DNA from: an uncultured bacterium
GTDB taxonomy: Bacteria; Planctomycetota; UBA8108
Direction: 5' to 3'
DNA length: 15,344 bases
Assembly: GCA_913050545.1 (NCBI GenBank)
Contig: CAJWZY010000020.1
Location: 1 to 15,344, forward strand
Shown here: positions 1 to 5,544 of the stretch, in pieces
How positions within the stretch are numbered: position 1 is the first letter of the stretch
How the letters are laid out: every line of letters starts with the position of its first letter
The notes under the pieces: generated by a model
The model's database searches: none
The model's input: the letters and a program-made list of their open reading frames with translations, nothing else
Told to the model about the DNA's origin: nothing
Position numbers and translations under genes: made by a program

Positions 1-276
1 CCGGCGGGTGGTTAACAGCTCACGCTCTCCGGCATAGGCTCTCGGTAGCGCCCGGGAAATCCGAGAGCTGGTCTTGCCGTTATTGAAGGAGGTATACCGC
101 CCGGGCGATTCGCCTTTTCGAGCTGCCCCGGCAAGGACCCTCGTTTCCCCCCGGTCATCGGTGGTAACGTTGAGGTTGATGGCAACAGGGGACTGGCTGG
201 CCGGGTTGGTGACCAGGTAGCTCAGGCAGAAGCCCAGCGTGAAGGCCGAGAAGAAAAGAAGTATCCAGGTTCTCAT
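1..276 (-). CDS. Unrecognised membrane-anchored or exported protein, N-terminal part
   Basis: The frame is open from an ATG at 276 to the window edge (92 codons, no stop), so only the N-terminus is visible. Residues 1-22 (MRTWILLFFSAFTLGFCLSY) form one hydrophobic stretch after a single Arg, which fits a signal peptide or single membrane anchor. The rest is polar and rich in Thr, Arg, Gly and Ser and would lie outside the cytoplasmic membrane; I recognise no domain. The upstream GGGAA is a weak ribosome binding site. The gene starts 86 bp after the stop of the RluD-like gene on the same strand, with no terminator between, so it is probably the last visible member of that transcript. Function unknown. 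Confidence 0.6.
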   Translation of the reverse strand, partial: MRTWILLFFSAFTLGFCLSYLVTNPASQSPVAINLNVTTDDRGETRVLAGAARKGESPGRYTSFNNGKTSSRISRALPRAYAGERELLTTRR

Positions 277-362
277 TCGTCGATTCCCGAAAAGCCCGGT
301 TCAATGGTCCGCTCATCTTTTTATCGGCACAAAGTCGGCTGGAAGTTGAGGGAGAATCCCTG

Positions 363-1457
363 TCATTTGGGGGAATTCGGCTTTCCGGGGCAGTATTCTC
401 GCAGGTTTTCGACCAGGGTGTTCATATCTGTGTGCAGGGGAGCACTGAAGCTCATTTCCTCTCCTGTGGCCGGATGCGAAAAGACGATCTTTGCCGCATG
501 GAGGGCGTGGCGTTCAATGACAGGCGCCTCCCCGGGAGCTCTCTGGTTTTCCATGAGATCTGAAGGGTAGATATGTTTCTCCCGGCCATAGAGCTTGTCA
601 CAGGCGACAGGCAGCCTGATGGATGCCAGGTGGACCCGGATCTGGTGGGTTCTTCCCGTGTGGGGATGGCACTCGATGAGAGAATACCCCTTGTAGATTT
701 CCTTTACCCGCCAATCGGTTCTTGATTCACGACCTTCGCCCGCCCGGGCAACGACCATCTTCTTGCTGTGCGACCGGCTGCGGCCGATGGGGCCGTCGAG
801 GGTGCCCTCCAGCTCCCGCAGCTCACCCCTGCAAACCGCCAGGTAGGTTTTTTTCACGGTCCTCTCTTTGAACTGCTCGGAAAGTCCCTGGTGGGCGCGA
901 TCGTTCTTGGCCACGATCAGGACTCCCGAGGTTTCCCTGTCAAGGCGATGAACGATTCCGGGCCTTTCCTCTCCTCCAATTCCGGAGAGATCGCCGATCC
1001 AGTGCAGCAGGGCATTGACCAGTGTCGGCTCATCCTGGTTGGGGGCCGGGTGAACGGTGATCCCGGCGGGCTTGTCGATGACGGCCAGGTGCTCATCCTC
1101 ATGGAGAAAGTTCAACGGGATGGCCACCGGCTCCAGGGACATTTTCCGGGGAGGGGGGATCTCAATCTTCACCCTTGTTCCGGGAGCTATTTTCAGTGAG
1201 GCCTTGACTGGTTTCCCTGGTGGGGGATCCAGCTCCACACAGCCGGAGCTGATCAGCTTCTGGAGAAAGCTTCGGCTGTGGCCGGACAGTTTTTCAGACA
1301 GGAACTGGTCAAGCCGCCGGTTGCCGTCCTCGTTGGTCAGTTCGTGGACTTCCAGCGCAGCGGGCCGGCCTTCTTCGGCGGCGGGATGGGCCGGATCTGC
1401 CGCTTGGGTCTCCGGCTCCGTCGGTTCCCTGGATTCCTGGTCGCAACACGCTGCCAA
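363..1457 (-). CDS. rluD: RluD-type ribosomal large-subunit pseudouridine synthase (RluA family)
   Basis: This enzyme isomerises specific uridines in 23S rRNA to pseudouridine. Residues 46-100 form an S4 RNA-binding domain (NRRLDQFLSEKL). The RluA catalytic domain follows, with the signature HRLDRETSG at 170-178; Asp173 is the expected catalytic aspartate. GRTHQIRVHL lies further on. The length (364 aa) is slightly above the usual 300-330 because of a Pro/Ala/Glu-rich N-terminal tail of about 45 residues. The start is TTG at 1455-1457, supported by GAGGA at 1466-1470 with 8-nt spacing; the first internal Met (about residue 106) lies inside the conserved fold. It sits 49 bp downstream of a membrane-protein gene on the same strand. 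The family is certain. RluD rather than RluC or another paralogue is inferred from the S4 domain and overall similarity. Confidence 0.93.
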   Translation of the reverse strand: MAACCDQESREPTEPETQAADPAHPAAEEGRPAALEVHELTNEDGNRRLDQFLSEKLSGHSRSFLQKLISSGCVELDPPPGKPVKASLKIAPGTRVKIEIPPPRKMSLEPVAIPLNFLHEDEHLAVIDKPAGITVHPAPNQDEPTLVNALLHWIGDLSGIGGEERPGIVHRLDRETSGVLIVAKNDRAHQGLSEQFKERTVKKTYLAVCRGELRELEGTLDGPIGRSRSHSKKMVVARAGEGRESRTDWRVKEIYKGYSLIECHPHTGRTHQIRVHLASIRLPVACDKLYGREKHIYPSDLMENQRAPGEAPVIERHALHAAKIVFSHPATGEEMSFSAPLHTDMNTLVENLREYCPGKPNSPK

Positions 1458-1506
1458 TTTCAGTTTCCTCGGGGCGGCTCCTGGCCAGCTTGTCCGGGTG
1501 GAGCTC

Positions 1507-2199
1507 CTACTTGGGGGATTCAGGCTTCAGCGAGTCAAGCTCCACCGATTTAATCTCCAGCTTCTCGGGAGCTTTTTCCTCGCCTGGCGGTGCCTGCTTT
1601 AAACGGCTCTCAGGGAGCCAGGCTTTGTTCAGCTCCCCGCCAACCAGATCCTGGACTTGTTTGTTCCAGGCCTTTACGCCATCGTCAGCCCAGGCCTTAC
1701 CGCTGGCGTCCCGGGCAAGGGCCCTGGCTTTTTCCAGCATCTTCTTCTTGTTCGCTTCACTCGGGGGTGCGGGTTTGTCCTCGGCAGTGGATGCCGACAG
1801 GAAGCTTGTACTGGAGGGTGCAGGGATGGCCTGCTTGATAAGCAGGTCTACCATTTCCAGGTAGGTGTTTTTCTCAGCCGCCTGTCCACCGGCCTTTTCC
1901 TGGAGAGCTTCCAGTCTGCCGAGCCAGGTATCTACCTGTTCGTTACTGGGAAGATCAGCCTTGATCTCCCACCACTCCTTCTGAAGCTGGTCGGCCTTGG
2001 CGGCCTGGTTTTCATTGAAAATCCAGATGCCCAGCATGACAACAAGGACGATCCCAGCCAGCATAGCCATTGGCTTTCTGTTGCTGCTGATGGTTTTACT
2101 GGCAGAGGCTGTAATATCTTCCACGGTTCCGGCAATTCCCGCGTCCTGGTTGGGATTGCCGCCGGGTTGATTCTGGTTTCGCGTTATTTTTTTCGACAA
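1507..2199 (-). CDS. Single-pass membrane-anchored helical protein of unknown function
   Basis: The 230-residue product has a polar, Asn/Gln-rich N-terminal tail of about 43 residues, one transmembrane helix at about 44-60 (PMAMLAGIVLVVMLGIWI), then a charged, mostly helical domain. A Pro/Ser/Thr-rich linker lies near residues 125-145 and the tail is Pro/Glu/Lys-rich. The topology (short cytoplasmic tail, one anchor, helical exterior) recalls YfgM-like proteins, but I see no convincing TPR signature and leave it unnamed. The start is TTG at 2197-2199, supported by GGAG at 2209-2212 with 9-nt spacing. A strong 37-bp inverted repeat lies just upstream (2233-2269). It lies between a lipoprotein gene and the RluD-like gene on the same strand, so an envelope role is a reasonable inference. 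Confidence 0.75.
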   Translation of the reverse strand: MSKKITRNQNQPGGNPNQDAGIAGTVEDITASASKTISSNRKPMAMLAGIVLVVMLGIWIFNENQAAKADQLQKEWWEIKADLPSNEQVDTWLGRLEALQEKAGGQAAEKNTYLEMVDLLIKQAIPAPSSTSFLSASTAEDKPAPPSEANKKKMLEKARALARDASGKAWADDGVKAWNKQVQDLVGGELNKAWLPESRLKQAPPGEEKAPEKLEIKSVELDSLKPESPK

Positions 2200-2232
2200 G
2201 GCACTGAACTCCAGCAGGCAACGATAGGGTCA

Positions 2233-2269
2233 GGGGTAACTTTTTCAGGAGCCTGAAAAAACATACCCC
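2233..2269. repeat. Imperfect 37-bp inverted repeat (hairpin or operator)
   Basis: GGGGTA (2233-2238) pairs with TACCCC (2264-2269), and TTTTTCAGG (2241-2249) pairs with CCTGAAAAA (2252-2260). They are separated by a 2/3-nt internal loop and a 2-nt centre. It lies in the 122-bp gap between the lipoprotein stop and the TTG start at 2199, about 20 bp upstream of that gene's Shine-Dalgarno. On the transcribed minus strand it could form a stem of about 14 bp with a GCUC loop. No T-run follows it, so it is not a canonical terminator. A protein-binding dyad or an mRNA processing/stability hairpin are the alternatives. Confidence 0.55.
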
Positions 2270-2303
2270 GCCAGTTTACAGCGCCTTGAGCAAGGTGCAA
2301 GCC

Positions 2304-2333
2304 ATCATCGAAGTGCCGCGTTTACTCGATGAT
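2304..2333. repeat. 8-bp inverted repeat overlapping the lipoprotein stop codon
   Basis: ATCATCGA (2304-2311) is the exact reverse complement of TCGATGAT (2326-2333), with 14 nt between. The right arm overlaps the last codons of the lipoprotein gene and the stop codon (2322-2324) falls in the loop. No T-tract follows on the transcribed strand, so a 3'-end or processing hairpin is possible but unproven. Confidence 0.35.
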
Positions 2334-2984
2334 CAGTTCCTGCCGGGCCTTATCCAGCTCTGCCGGCTTTAAAGTACCCTTAACCGGCTGAATGGAAGGT
2401 TTCTCTTCAACATTATCAGACGCTGGGGACTCGGGTGCGGCCGGGATGGCTGCAGTGGCAGGTTCCTGGGGCTTCCCTGTGAGATGGCGGTAATTCTCTT
2501 CCGGCGAAAAGTGCTGCAATCCAAGCGTCCGGATCTCCGCTACCAGGAAACAGCCGTATCTCGATGTTTTTCGATCGAACTTGCGGCGCAACTGGATGGT
2601 CGCTCCATCTGTCTCCCTGGTGAAGTCCAGAACCTTGTCACCTTCGACCTTGTCGACAATTCTTTTCAGCTGCCATTTCCGGGCTTTCATCTCCCGCAGG
2701 TAAAAGGCTACATAGCCTTCGGGGGGCTGTGGGCCGAAGTAATGCCCGGTCCAGGTGGGTTTGAAGTCAGTTCCGGCCAGCTCCGGGGGAGCATAGCGGT
2801 AACCCTTCTTGTACTCCAGTTCCGGATGGACAGGGAATTCTCCCAGTTCTTCAGGGGTGTAAGGGGTGGGCGGTTTGGCTGAATTGCCGGCACACCCGAG
2901 GCAGGAAACCAAGACCACAAAAACCAGGGCGCTGACCATGCTGCGGTGCGCCACCTTGATGAACCGGGACGTAACGATCTTCAC
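2322..2984 (-). CDS. Predicted outer-membrane or periplasmic lipoprotein, function unknown
   Basis: The 220-residue product has a basic N-terminus, a hydrophobic core (residues 16-27) and a classic lipobox Leu25-Val-Ser-Cys28; Cys31 could be an alternative. It should be lipidated by Lgt and cleaved by LspA. The mature chain has a Pro-rich linker, then a compact domain at about 65-155. There YVAFYLREMKARKWQLKR, a strand with DFTRETD, an Arg/Lys-rich strand and CFLVAEI suggest a small alpha/beta fold of the kind often found in short lipoproteins. The C-terminal third is low-complexity Pro/Ala/Glu. The start is GTG at 2982-2984, supported by GGAGGG at 2993-2998 with 8-nt spacing. It is first in a same-strand run with the membrane protein and the RluD-like gene. 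I cannot assign a biochemical role. Confidence 0.8.
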   Translation of the reverse strand: MKIVTSRFIKVAHRSMVSALVFVVLVSCLGCAGNSAKPPTPYTPEELGEFPVHPELEYKKGYRYAPPELAGTDFKPTWTGHYFGPQPPEGYVAFYLREMKARKWQLKRIVDKVEGDKVLDFTRETDGATIQLRRKFDRKTSRYGCFLVAEIRTLGLQHFSPEENYRHLTGKPQEPATAAIPAAPESPASDNVEEKPSIQPVKGTLKPAELDKARQELIIE

Positions 2985-3104
2985 TTCTGATACCCTCCAA
3001 GTTATCCCGAAAATGGGAATGTACGTTCAGCACTTCTTTCCCGTCGACGTGTCACAAACAGCGCTGGACTCCTCTTTTTCCCGCCGGAACTTCATGTCCA
3101 CCCC

Positions 3105-3117
3105 GGCCTGACAGGCC
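3105..3117. repeat. Short perfect dyad upstream of the lipoprotein gene
   Basis: GGCCTG and CAGGCC flank a single central A. The dyad lies 121 bp upstream of the lipoprotein start and downstream of the candidate promoter at 3178-3205 (minus-strand direction). It could be a repressor site or a leader hairpin, but a dyad this short also occurs by chance in GC-rich DNA. Confidence 0.2.
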
Positions 3118-3156
3118 AGAATTTTCATTTCCAACAGGAAAGTCTTAACGCTGAAA

Positions 3157-3171
3157 GCACTTATGAAGTGC
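3157..3171. repeat. 6-3-6 inverted repeat near the candidate lipoprotein promoter
   Basis: GCACTT, ATG and AAGTGC form a perfect 6-bp dyad around a 3-nt centre. It covers the expected transcription start of the minus-strand promoter candidate at 3178-3205, a typical operator position. No regulator can be named. Confidence 0.3.
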
Positions 3172-3177
3172 GCAGAG

Positions 3178-3205
3178 ATTTTAGTGTTTTATTTATCGGA
3201 CGCAA
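3178..3205 (-). promoter_or_regulatory. Weak sigma70-like promoter candidate for the lipoprotein operon
   Basis: On the minus strand TTGCGT (3205-3200) is followed after 16 nt by TAAAAT (3183-3178). The -10 matches five of six consensus bases; the -35 keeps only TTG. The implied leader is about 185 nt. The same TTGCG(T/C)-N16-TAAAAT arrangement occurs upstream of the EboE-like gene. Confidence 0.25.
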
Positions 3206-3392
3206 GACAAATTGCCACTCAAGGGTGTTTACAGGGGCTGTTCTGACAGGAGCGGTCATTGAAAACCCGCATTTTTGGGGGCTGGCTGGGCATTTTTTGT
3301 AAGGGTGACGGATTCGCCCGGAGATGATATTTTTTATTAGATCGAAGGCCATGGTGGACGGGTAATCCAGGCGGCCTGAAATGATGTGGATA

Positions 3393-3425
3393 CTGCTGCT
3401 GGAATATTCTTTTTTCCAGCAGCAG
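3393..3425. repeat. Perfect 12-bp inverted repeat downstream of the anti-sigma gene
   Basis: CTGCTGCTGGAA (3393-3404) and TTCCAGCAGCAG (3414-3425) are exact reverse complements with a 9-nt loop. It lies about 165 bp beyond the anti-sigma stop codon. No T-run follows either arm, so it is not a standard intrinsic terminator; it could cap the 3' end of the sigma/anti-sigma mRNA after processing. Confidence 0.5.
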
Positions 3426-3589
3426 GATCTTTCTGCGCCTGCTGTTTGCCCTGGTGGAATCGGGCCGGATCCAGAGGGGCAGTATTTGCCGGCCCCTGGT
3501 TTTCCCCGGGGCTTTCCGTGGTGCCGGTTGCCCGCTGGGAAGCATGACCTGTGGCGGAGCTTTTCTCTATCGCTCTGCGGGAAGGCAAC

Positions 3590-4054
3590 TCACTCTTCGT
3601 CGAAGCGTGGGTCGTTCTCCTGGTTCTCATCCTCTTTCTCTTCAGGGTCGATCGTATCGACGCGGGATTCAGTTCCGGTGGTGGCATCTTCGGTGCTTGC
3701 CCAGTCTTTTTTCGGTGGGGGAGAGTCGCCGGCGCTCCGCAGGAAAAGCCCGATACACAGCAGGGCTGCGAGACCTGCCAGCGGTGCAAGCCAGCGCCGC
3801 CTCGATTTTACGGTCTCGAAGGGAACGACCTTTTCTGTGCGGCGTACAGAGGACAGGACGTCCTGCCATTCGTCATCGCTGACGGCAGGCGGAGAATCCT
3901 CCCTGGCAAGGCGGTCAATCTTTTCAAGATCAGAAGCCTGCTGCCGACAGTCTGCCGAGTCAGCCAGGCATTTCTCAACCTTCTCGCGTTCTTCGGCTGA
4001 GAGCTCACCGTCAAGATAGGGGCCGATCAGTTTACTGAATTCTTCGTGGGACAT
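3590..4054 (-). CDS. Anti-sigma factor of the ZAS/zf-HC2 type with degenerate zinc motif
   Basis: This 154-residue protein should bind and hold the ECF sigma factor encoded just upstream until a signal releases it. Residues 1-45 have the anti-sigma domain pattern (LIGPYLDGELSAEEREKVEKCL). The canonical His-x3-Cys-x2-Cys positions read Cys29-x3-Ser33-x2-Cys36, so two of three expected ligands are replaced. One transmembrane helix lies at about 88-105 (WLAPLAGLAALLCIGLFL) after an RRR stop. The outer tail is acidic and ends in PEEKEDENQENDPRFDEE. Start ATG at 4052-4054 has a GGAGG a few bases upstream. The gene follows the sigma gene by 41 bp on the same strand, so they are almost certainly co-transcribed. 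The family call rests on context and the N-terminal motif. Confidence 0.82.
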   Translation of the reverse strand: MSHEEFSKLIGPYLDGELSAEEREKVEKCLADSADCRQQASDLEKIDRLAREDSPPAVSDDEWQDVLSSVRRTEKVVPFETVKSRRRWLAPLAGLAALLCIGLFLRSAGDSPPPKKDWASTEDATTGTESRVDTIDPEEKEDENQENDPRFDEE

Positions 4055-4095
4055 TTTCCCTCCCTGGATATTTCGTGTTCAGGCGGGCCTGGGTT

Positions 4096-4851
4096 TCAGT
4101 CGAGCCTGTAGCCCATGGCGACAAGAGCTTCCTGTAATTTTTTGCGGGCATAAAAAAGCCGCGACATAACGGTTCCTACATTACAGCCTGCAACCTCGGC
4201 GATTTCCTTGTACGAGAGATCTTCGGAGGTGTGGAGGATGAATACGAGCTGGTGTTTTTCAGAGAGCGTTGCAACGGCCGCCCGGATTTTTTCTTCGAGC
4301 TCTTTTTCCCCGGCATATTCAACCGGGCTCTGGGCGGGAGTCTTTCTCGCAGTGGGCTTGCCCAGGGCCTCCATGGCCGGCTCATCCATGCCCTGCAGAG
4401 GTCGGCTTTTTCGGCTGCGGGTAAAATCGATCGAACGGTTGACGGTGATTCGGTAGAGCCAGGTGAAGAACTTGGAGTCAGTCTTGAATTTATCAAGACC
4501 CAGGTAGACCCGCAGGAAAACTTCCTGGGCGACCTCGAGTGCGTCTTCCCGGTTACGGACAAAGCGATAGGCAATTCCATACACCTTCTGACGGTACTTC
4601 TCGAACAGGAATTCAAACCCGTTCTCGTCACCGTCGAGAAAGGCATTCACCTTGACGATGTCTTCGTTTTCGGCTGGAGCGCTCAATTTTGGATTCCGAC
4701 AATCCGCGGCAGGTTGAAACAGGACCACGACAGCATCGCCGGTATCGTGAGGGTGCGGTTTCCTTCTCCGGGCGAGGGAGCTTCCCGTCACGGTAAGCCG
4801 GCATGCAGGTGCAGTTCTGATTGTAGCTGGGTTGAGCTGGGCTCTCATCAT
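4096..4851 (-). CDS. ECF-type RNA polymerase sigma factor (RpoE-like)
   Basis: This is a sigma70-family group IV factor that directs polymerase to stress or envelope promoters. Region 2 shows NREDALEVAQEVFLRVY and FFTWLYRITVNRSIDFTRSR. A linker rich in Pro/Ala/Lys follows. Region 4 shows LSEKHQLVFILHTSEDLSYK, EIAEVAGC and GTVMSRLFYARKKL, the helix-turn-helix for the -35 element. The start is uncertain. ATGATG at 4851 has AGGA 8 nt upstream, but the first 55 residues then match nothing in sigma factors. TTG at 4684-4686 would give a 196-residue protein of typical ECF length, with a weaker GGAA site. The anti-sigma gene follows 41 bp downstream on the same strand. Which genes it controls cannot be seen here. 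Confidence 0.92.
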   Translation of the reverse strand: MMRAQLNPATIRTAPACRLTVTGSSLARRRKPHPHDTGDAVVVLFQPAADCRNPKLSAPAENEDIVKVNAFLDGDENGFEFLFEKYRQKVYGIAYRFVRNREDALEVAQEVFLRVYLGLDKFKTDSKFFTWLYRITVNRSIDFTRSRKSRPLQGMDEPAMEALGKPTARKTPAQSPVEYAGEKELEEKIRAAVATLSEKHQLVFILHTSEDLSYKEIAEVAGCNVGTVMSRLFYARKKLQEALVAMGYRLD

Positions 4852-4973
4852 CTCTAATTTCCTGAATCCATACGAGTTACCGCAGTTTTGACAGGTCCTG
4901 GCCTGGGATTATTCAATTCACCGGGGAAAAATCCCGCAATTTGGTCGATAAAAGGCAACCCGGTCTTTTTTCG

Positions 4974-5000
4974 TTGACAGGACCCCAACAGGTATCTAAT
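4974..5000 (+). promoter_or_regulatory. Candidate promoter of the intergenic RNA(s)
   Basis: A perfect TTGACA lies at 4974-4979. The possible -10 elements are TCTAAT at 4995-5000 (five of six bases, 15-nt spacer) or TAATGT at 4997-5002 (three of six, 17-nt spacer). Transcription would begin around 5004-5010, where the 5' arm of the closing stem of the predicted RNA lies. A T-rich run just upstream could act as an UP-like element. No plus-strand protein gene starts within 500 bp, which favours an RNA product. Confidence 0.4.
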
Positions 5001-5003
5001 GTG

Positions 5004-5255
5004 CTCCCAACGAAAGGGCCTTGTCTAGGTGGAAAAGGGCTTTTTGAGAAGGAGCGGGTTTACTAAGAGGAGCTTTAGCCCGCCCAGAATTTCCGCGGGA
5101 GTTGCGGATAGATTGTAGCAAAAGAGAAGTGTGAGATATGTTTCCCCAAGAGGGCGGTTTTCACCGCCGGAGTCTGTAAGAGTGGTCGGTGGCTCTGTTC
5201 CTTGTCTTCAGCGTTGGTGAAGTCAGGGCTGGTTCCCTTGGGAGTATGATTTTTT
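5004..5255 (+). ncRNA. Predicted structured RNA, class unknown
   Basis: The segment has no credible reading frame but is dense in stems. A closing pair joins CTCCCAA (5004-5010) with TTGGGAG (5238-5244), followed by six T at 5250-5255. Inside are GCGGG/CCCGC (5054-5058/5079-5083), enclosing CTAAG/TTTAG with a loop AGGAGC at 5068-5073; TCCGC/GCGGA (5092-5096/5104-5108) with loop GGGAGTT; GGCGGT/ACCGCC (5153-5158/5163-5168) with loop TTTC; and CCTTG-T-CTTCA with TGAAG-T-CAGGG (5200-5210/5218-5228). A TTGACA promoter precedes it. I checked by eye for tmRNA, RNase P and SRP signature sequences and did not find them. A 6S-like role or a CsrA-binding decoy (GGA in two loops) are possible; neither is shown. 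It may end at 5255 or continue to the terminator at 5391. Confidence 0.45.
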
Positions 5256-5283
5256 CCGAATGTTAGTTAGATATTATTGAATC

Positions 5284-5391
5284 AACCTACCCTTCCCTAC
5301 ACACCCCACTCGGTAGGTTCCTCCTTTTTCCTCGTTTATTTCAGACCCAAACACCTCCTCATCGAGTAGGGACGATGAGGAGATTTTTTTT
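5284..5391 (+). ncRNA. Predicted small regulatory RNA with C-rich loop and CCUCC motifs
   Basis: The unit has the layout of a bacterial trans-acting sRNA. A 5' hairpin pairs AACCTACC (5284-5291) with GGTAGGTT (5312-5319) around a 20-nt loop made almost only of C, A and T. A pyrimidine-rich single strand follows, with CCTCCT at 5320-5325. A second CCTCCT (5354-5359) mostly forms the 5' arm of a perfect 10-bp intrinsic terminator ending in eight T. CCTCC is the ribosomal anti-Shine-Dalgarno core, so the RNA could pair with mRNA ribosome binding sites. A TATTAT at about 5273-5278 is a possible -10 element without a good -35; otherwise it is the 3' part of a transcript from the promoter at 4974. 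It lies upstream of, and is transcribed in the same direction as, the YihY gene. Confidence 0.5.
5355..5391 (+). terminator. Strong intrinsic (Rho-independent) terminator
   Basis: CTCCTCATCG (5355-5364) pairs perfectly with CGATGAGGAG (5373-5382) around an 8-nt loop; one A and eight T (5384-5391) follow. The orientation is plus strand only; the minus strand has no T-run. As no protein gene precedes it on this strand, it must end a non-coding transcript, or attenuate a long leader of the YihY gene that starts 153 bp downstream. Confidence 0.88.
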
Positions 5392-5544
5392 GCCCTGGTT
5401 CCTGGGGCAAGAGGATTTCGGGCACGTTCCTTTATTGCGATTTATAGTGTCCGGGGATGATAGGATGCCTGCCGTCTGGGAGGGATCGAATTCGCTGCGG
5501 GTGGTCCTGCCCTGCTGGTTGCGGACATCGTCGGAGCCGACCCG

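Larger units (their letters stand above)
2999..3589. other. Non-coding gap of about 590 bp between lipoprotein and anti-sigma genes
   Basis: I find no supported gene here; the frames present have unnatural composition and no good start sites. Structures seen are a GGCCTG-A-CAGGCC dyad at 3105-3117, GCACTT-ATG-AAGTGC at 3157-3171, a weak promoter candidate for the lipoprotein at 3178-3205, and a perfect 12-bp inverted repeat at 3393-3425. The part near 3340-3589, read on the minus strand in a frame shifted from the anti-sigma gene, gives a Pro/Ala/Gln/Thr-rich sequence that could be a relic of a longer anti-sigma tail. The evidence for that is weak. Confidence 0.5.

Noticed and set aside
3219..3545. 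108-codon minus-strand frame in the non-coding gap
   Set aside because: Pro/Arg/Gln-heavy with no start signal or recognisable motif; it looks like an accidental open frame in GC-rich DNA.
5151..5171. T-box-like AGGGCGG...ACCGCC string
   Set aside because: It resembles the T-box antiterminator core only loosely; no specifier stem and no aminoacyl-tRNA synthetase or amino-acid gene follows.
5004..5391. tmRNA, RNase P RNA or SRP RNA
   Set aside because: The length would fit, but the hallmark sequences (the tmRNA tRNA-like ends, RNase P GAGGAAAGTC core, SRP GGAAGCAGC-type tip) are absent by eye.
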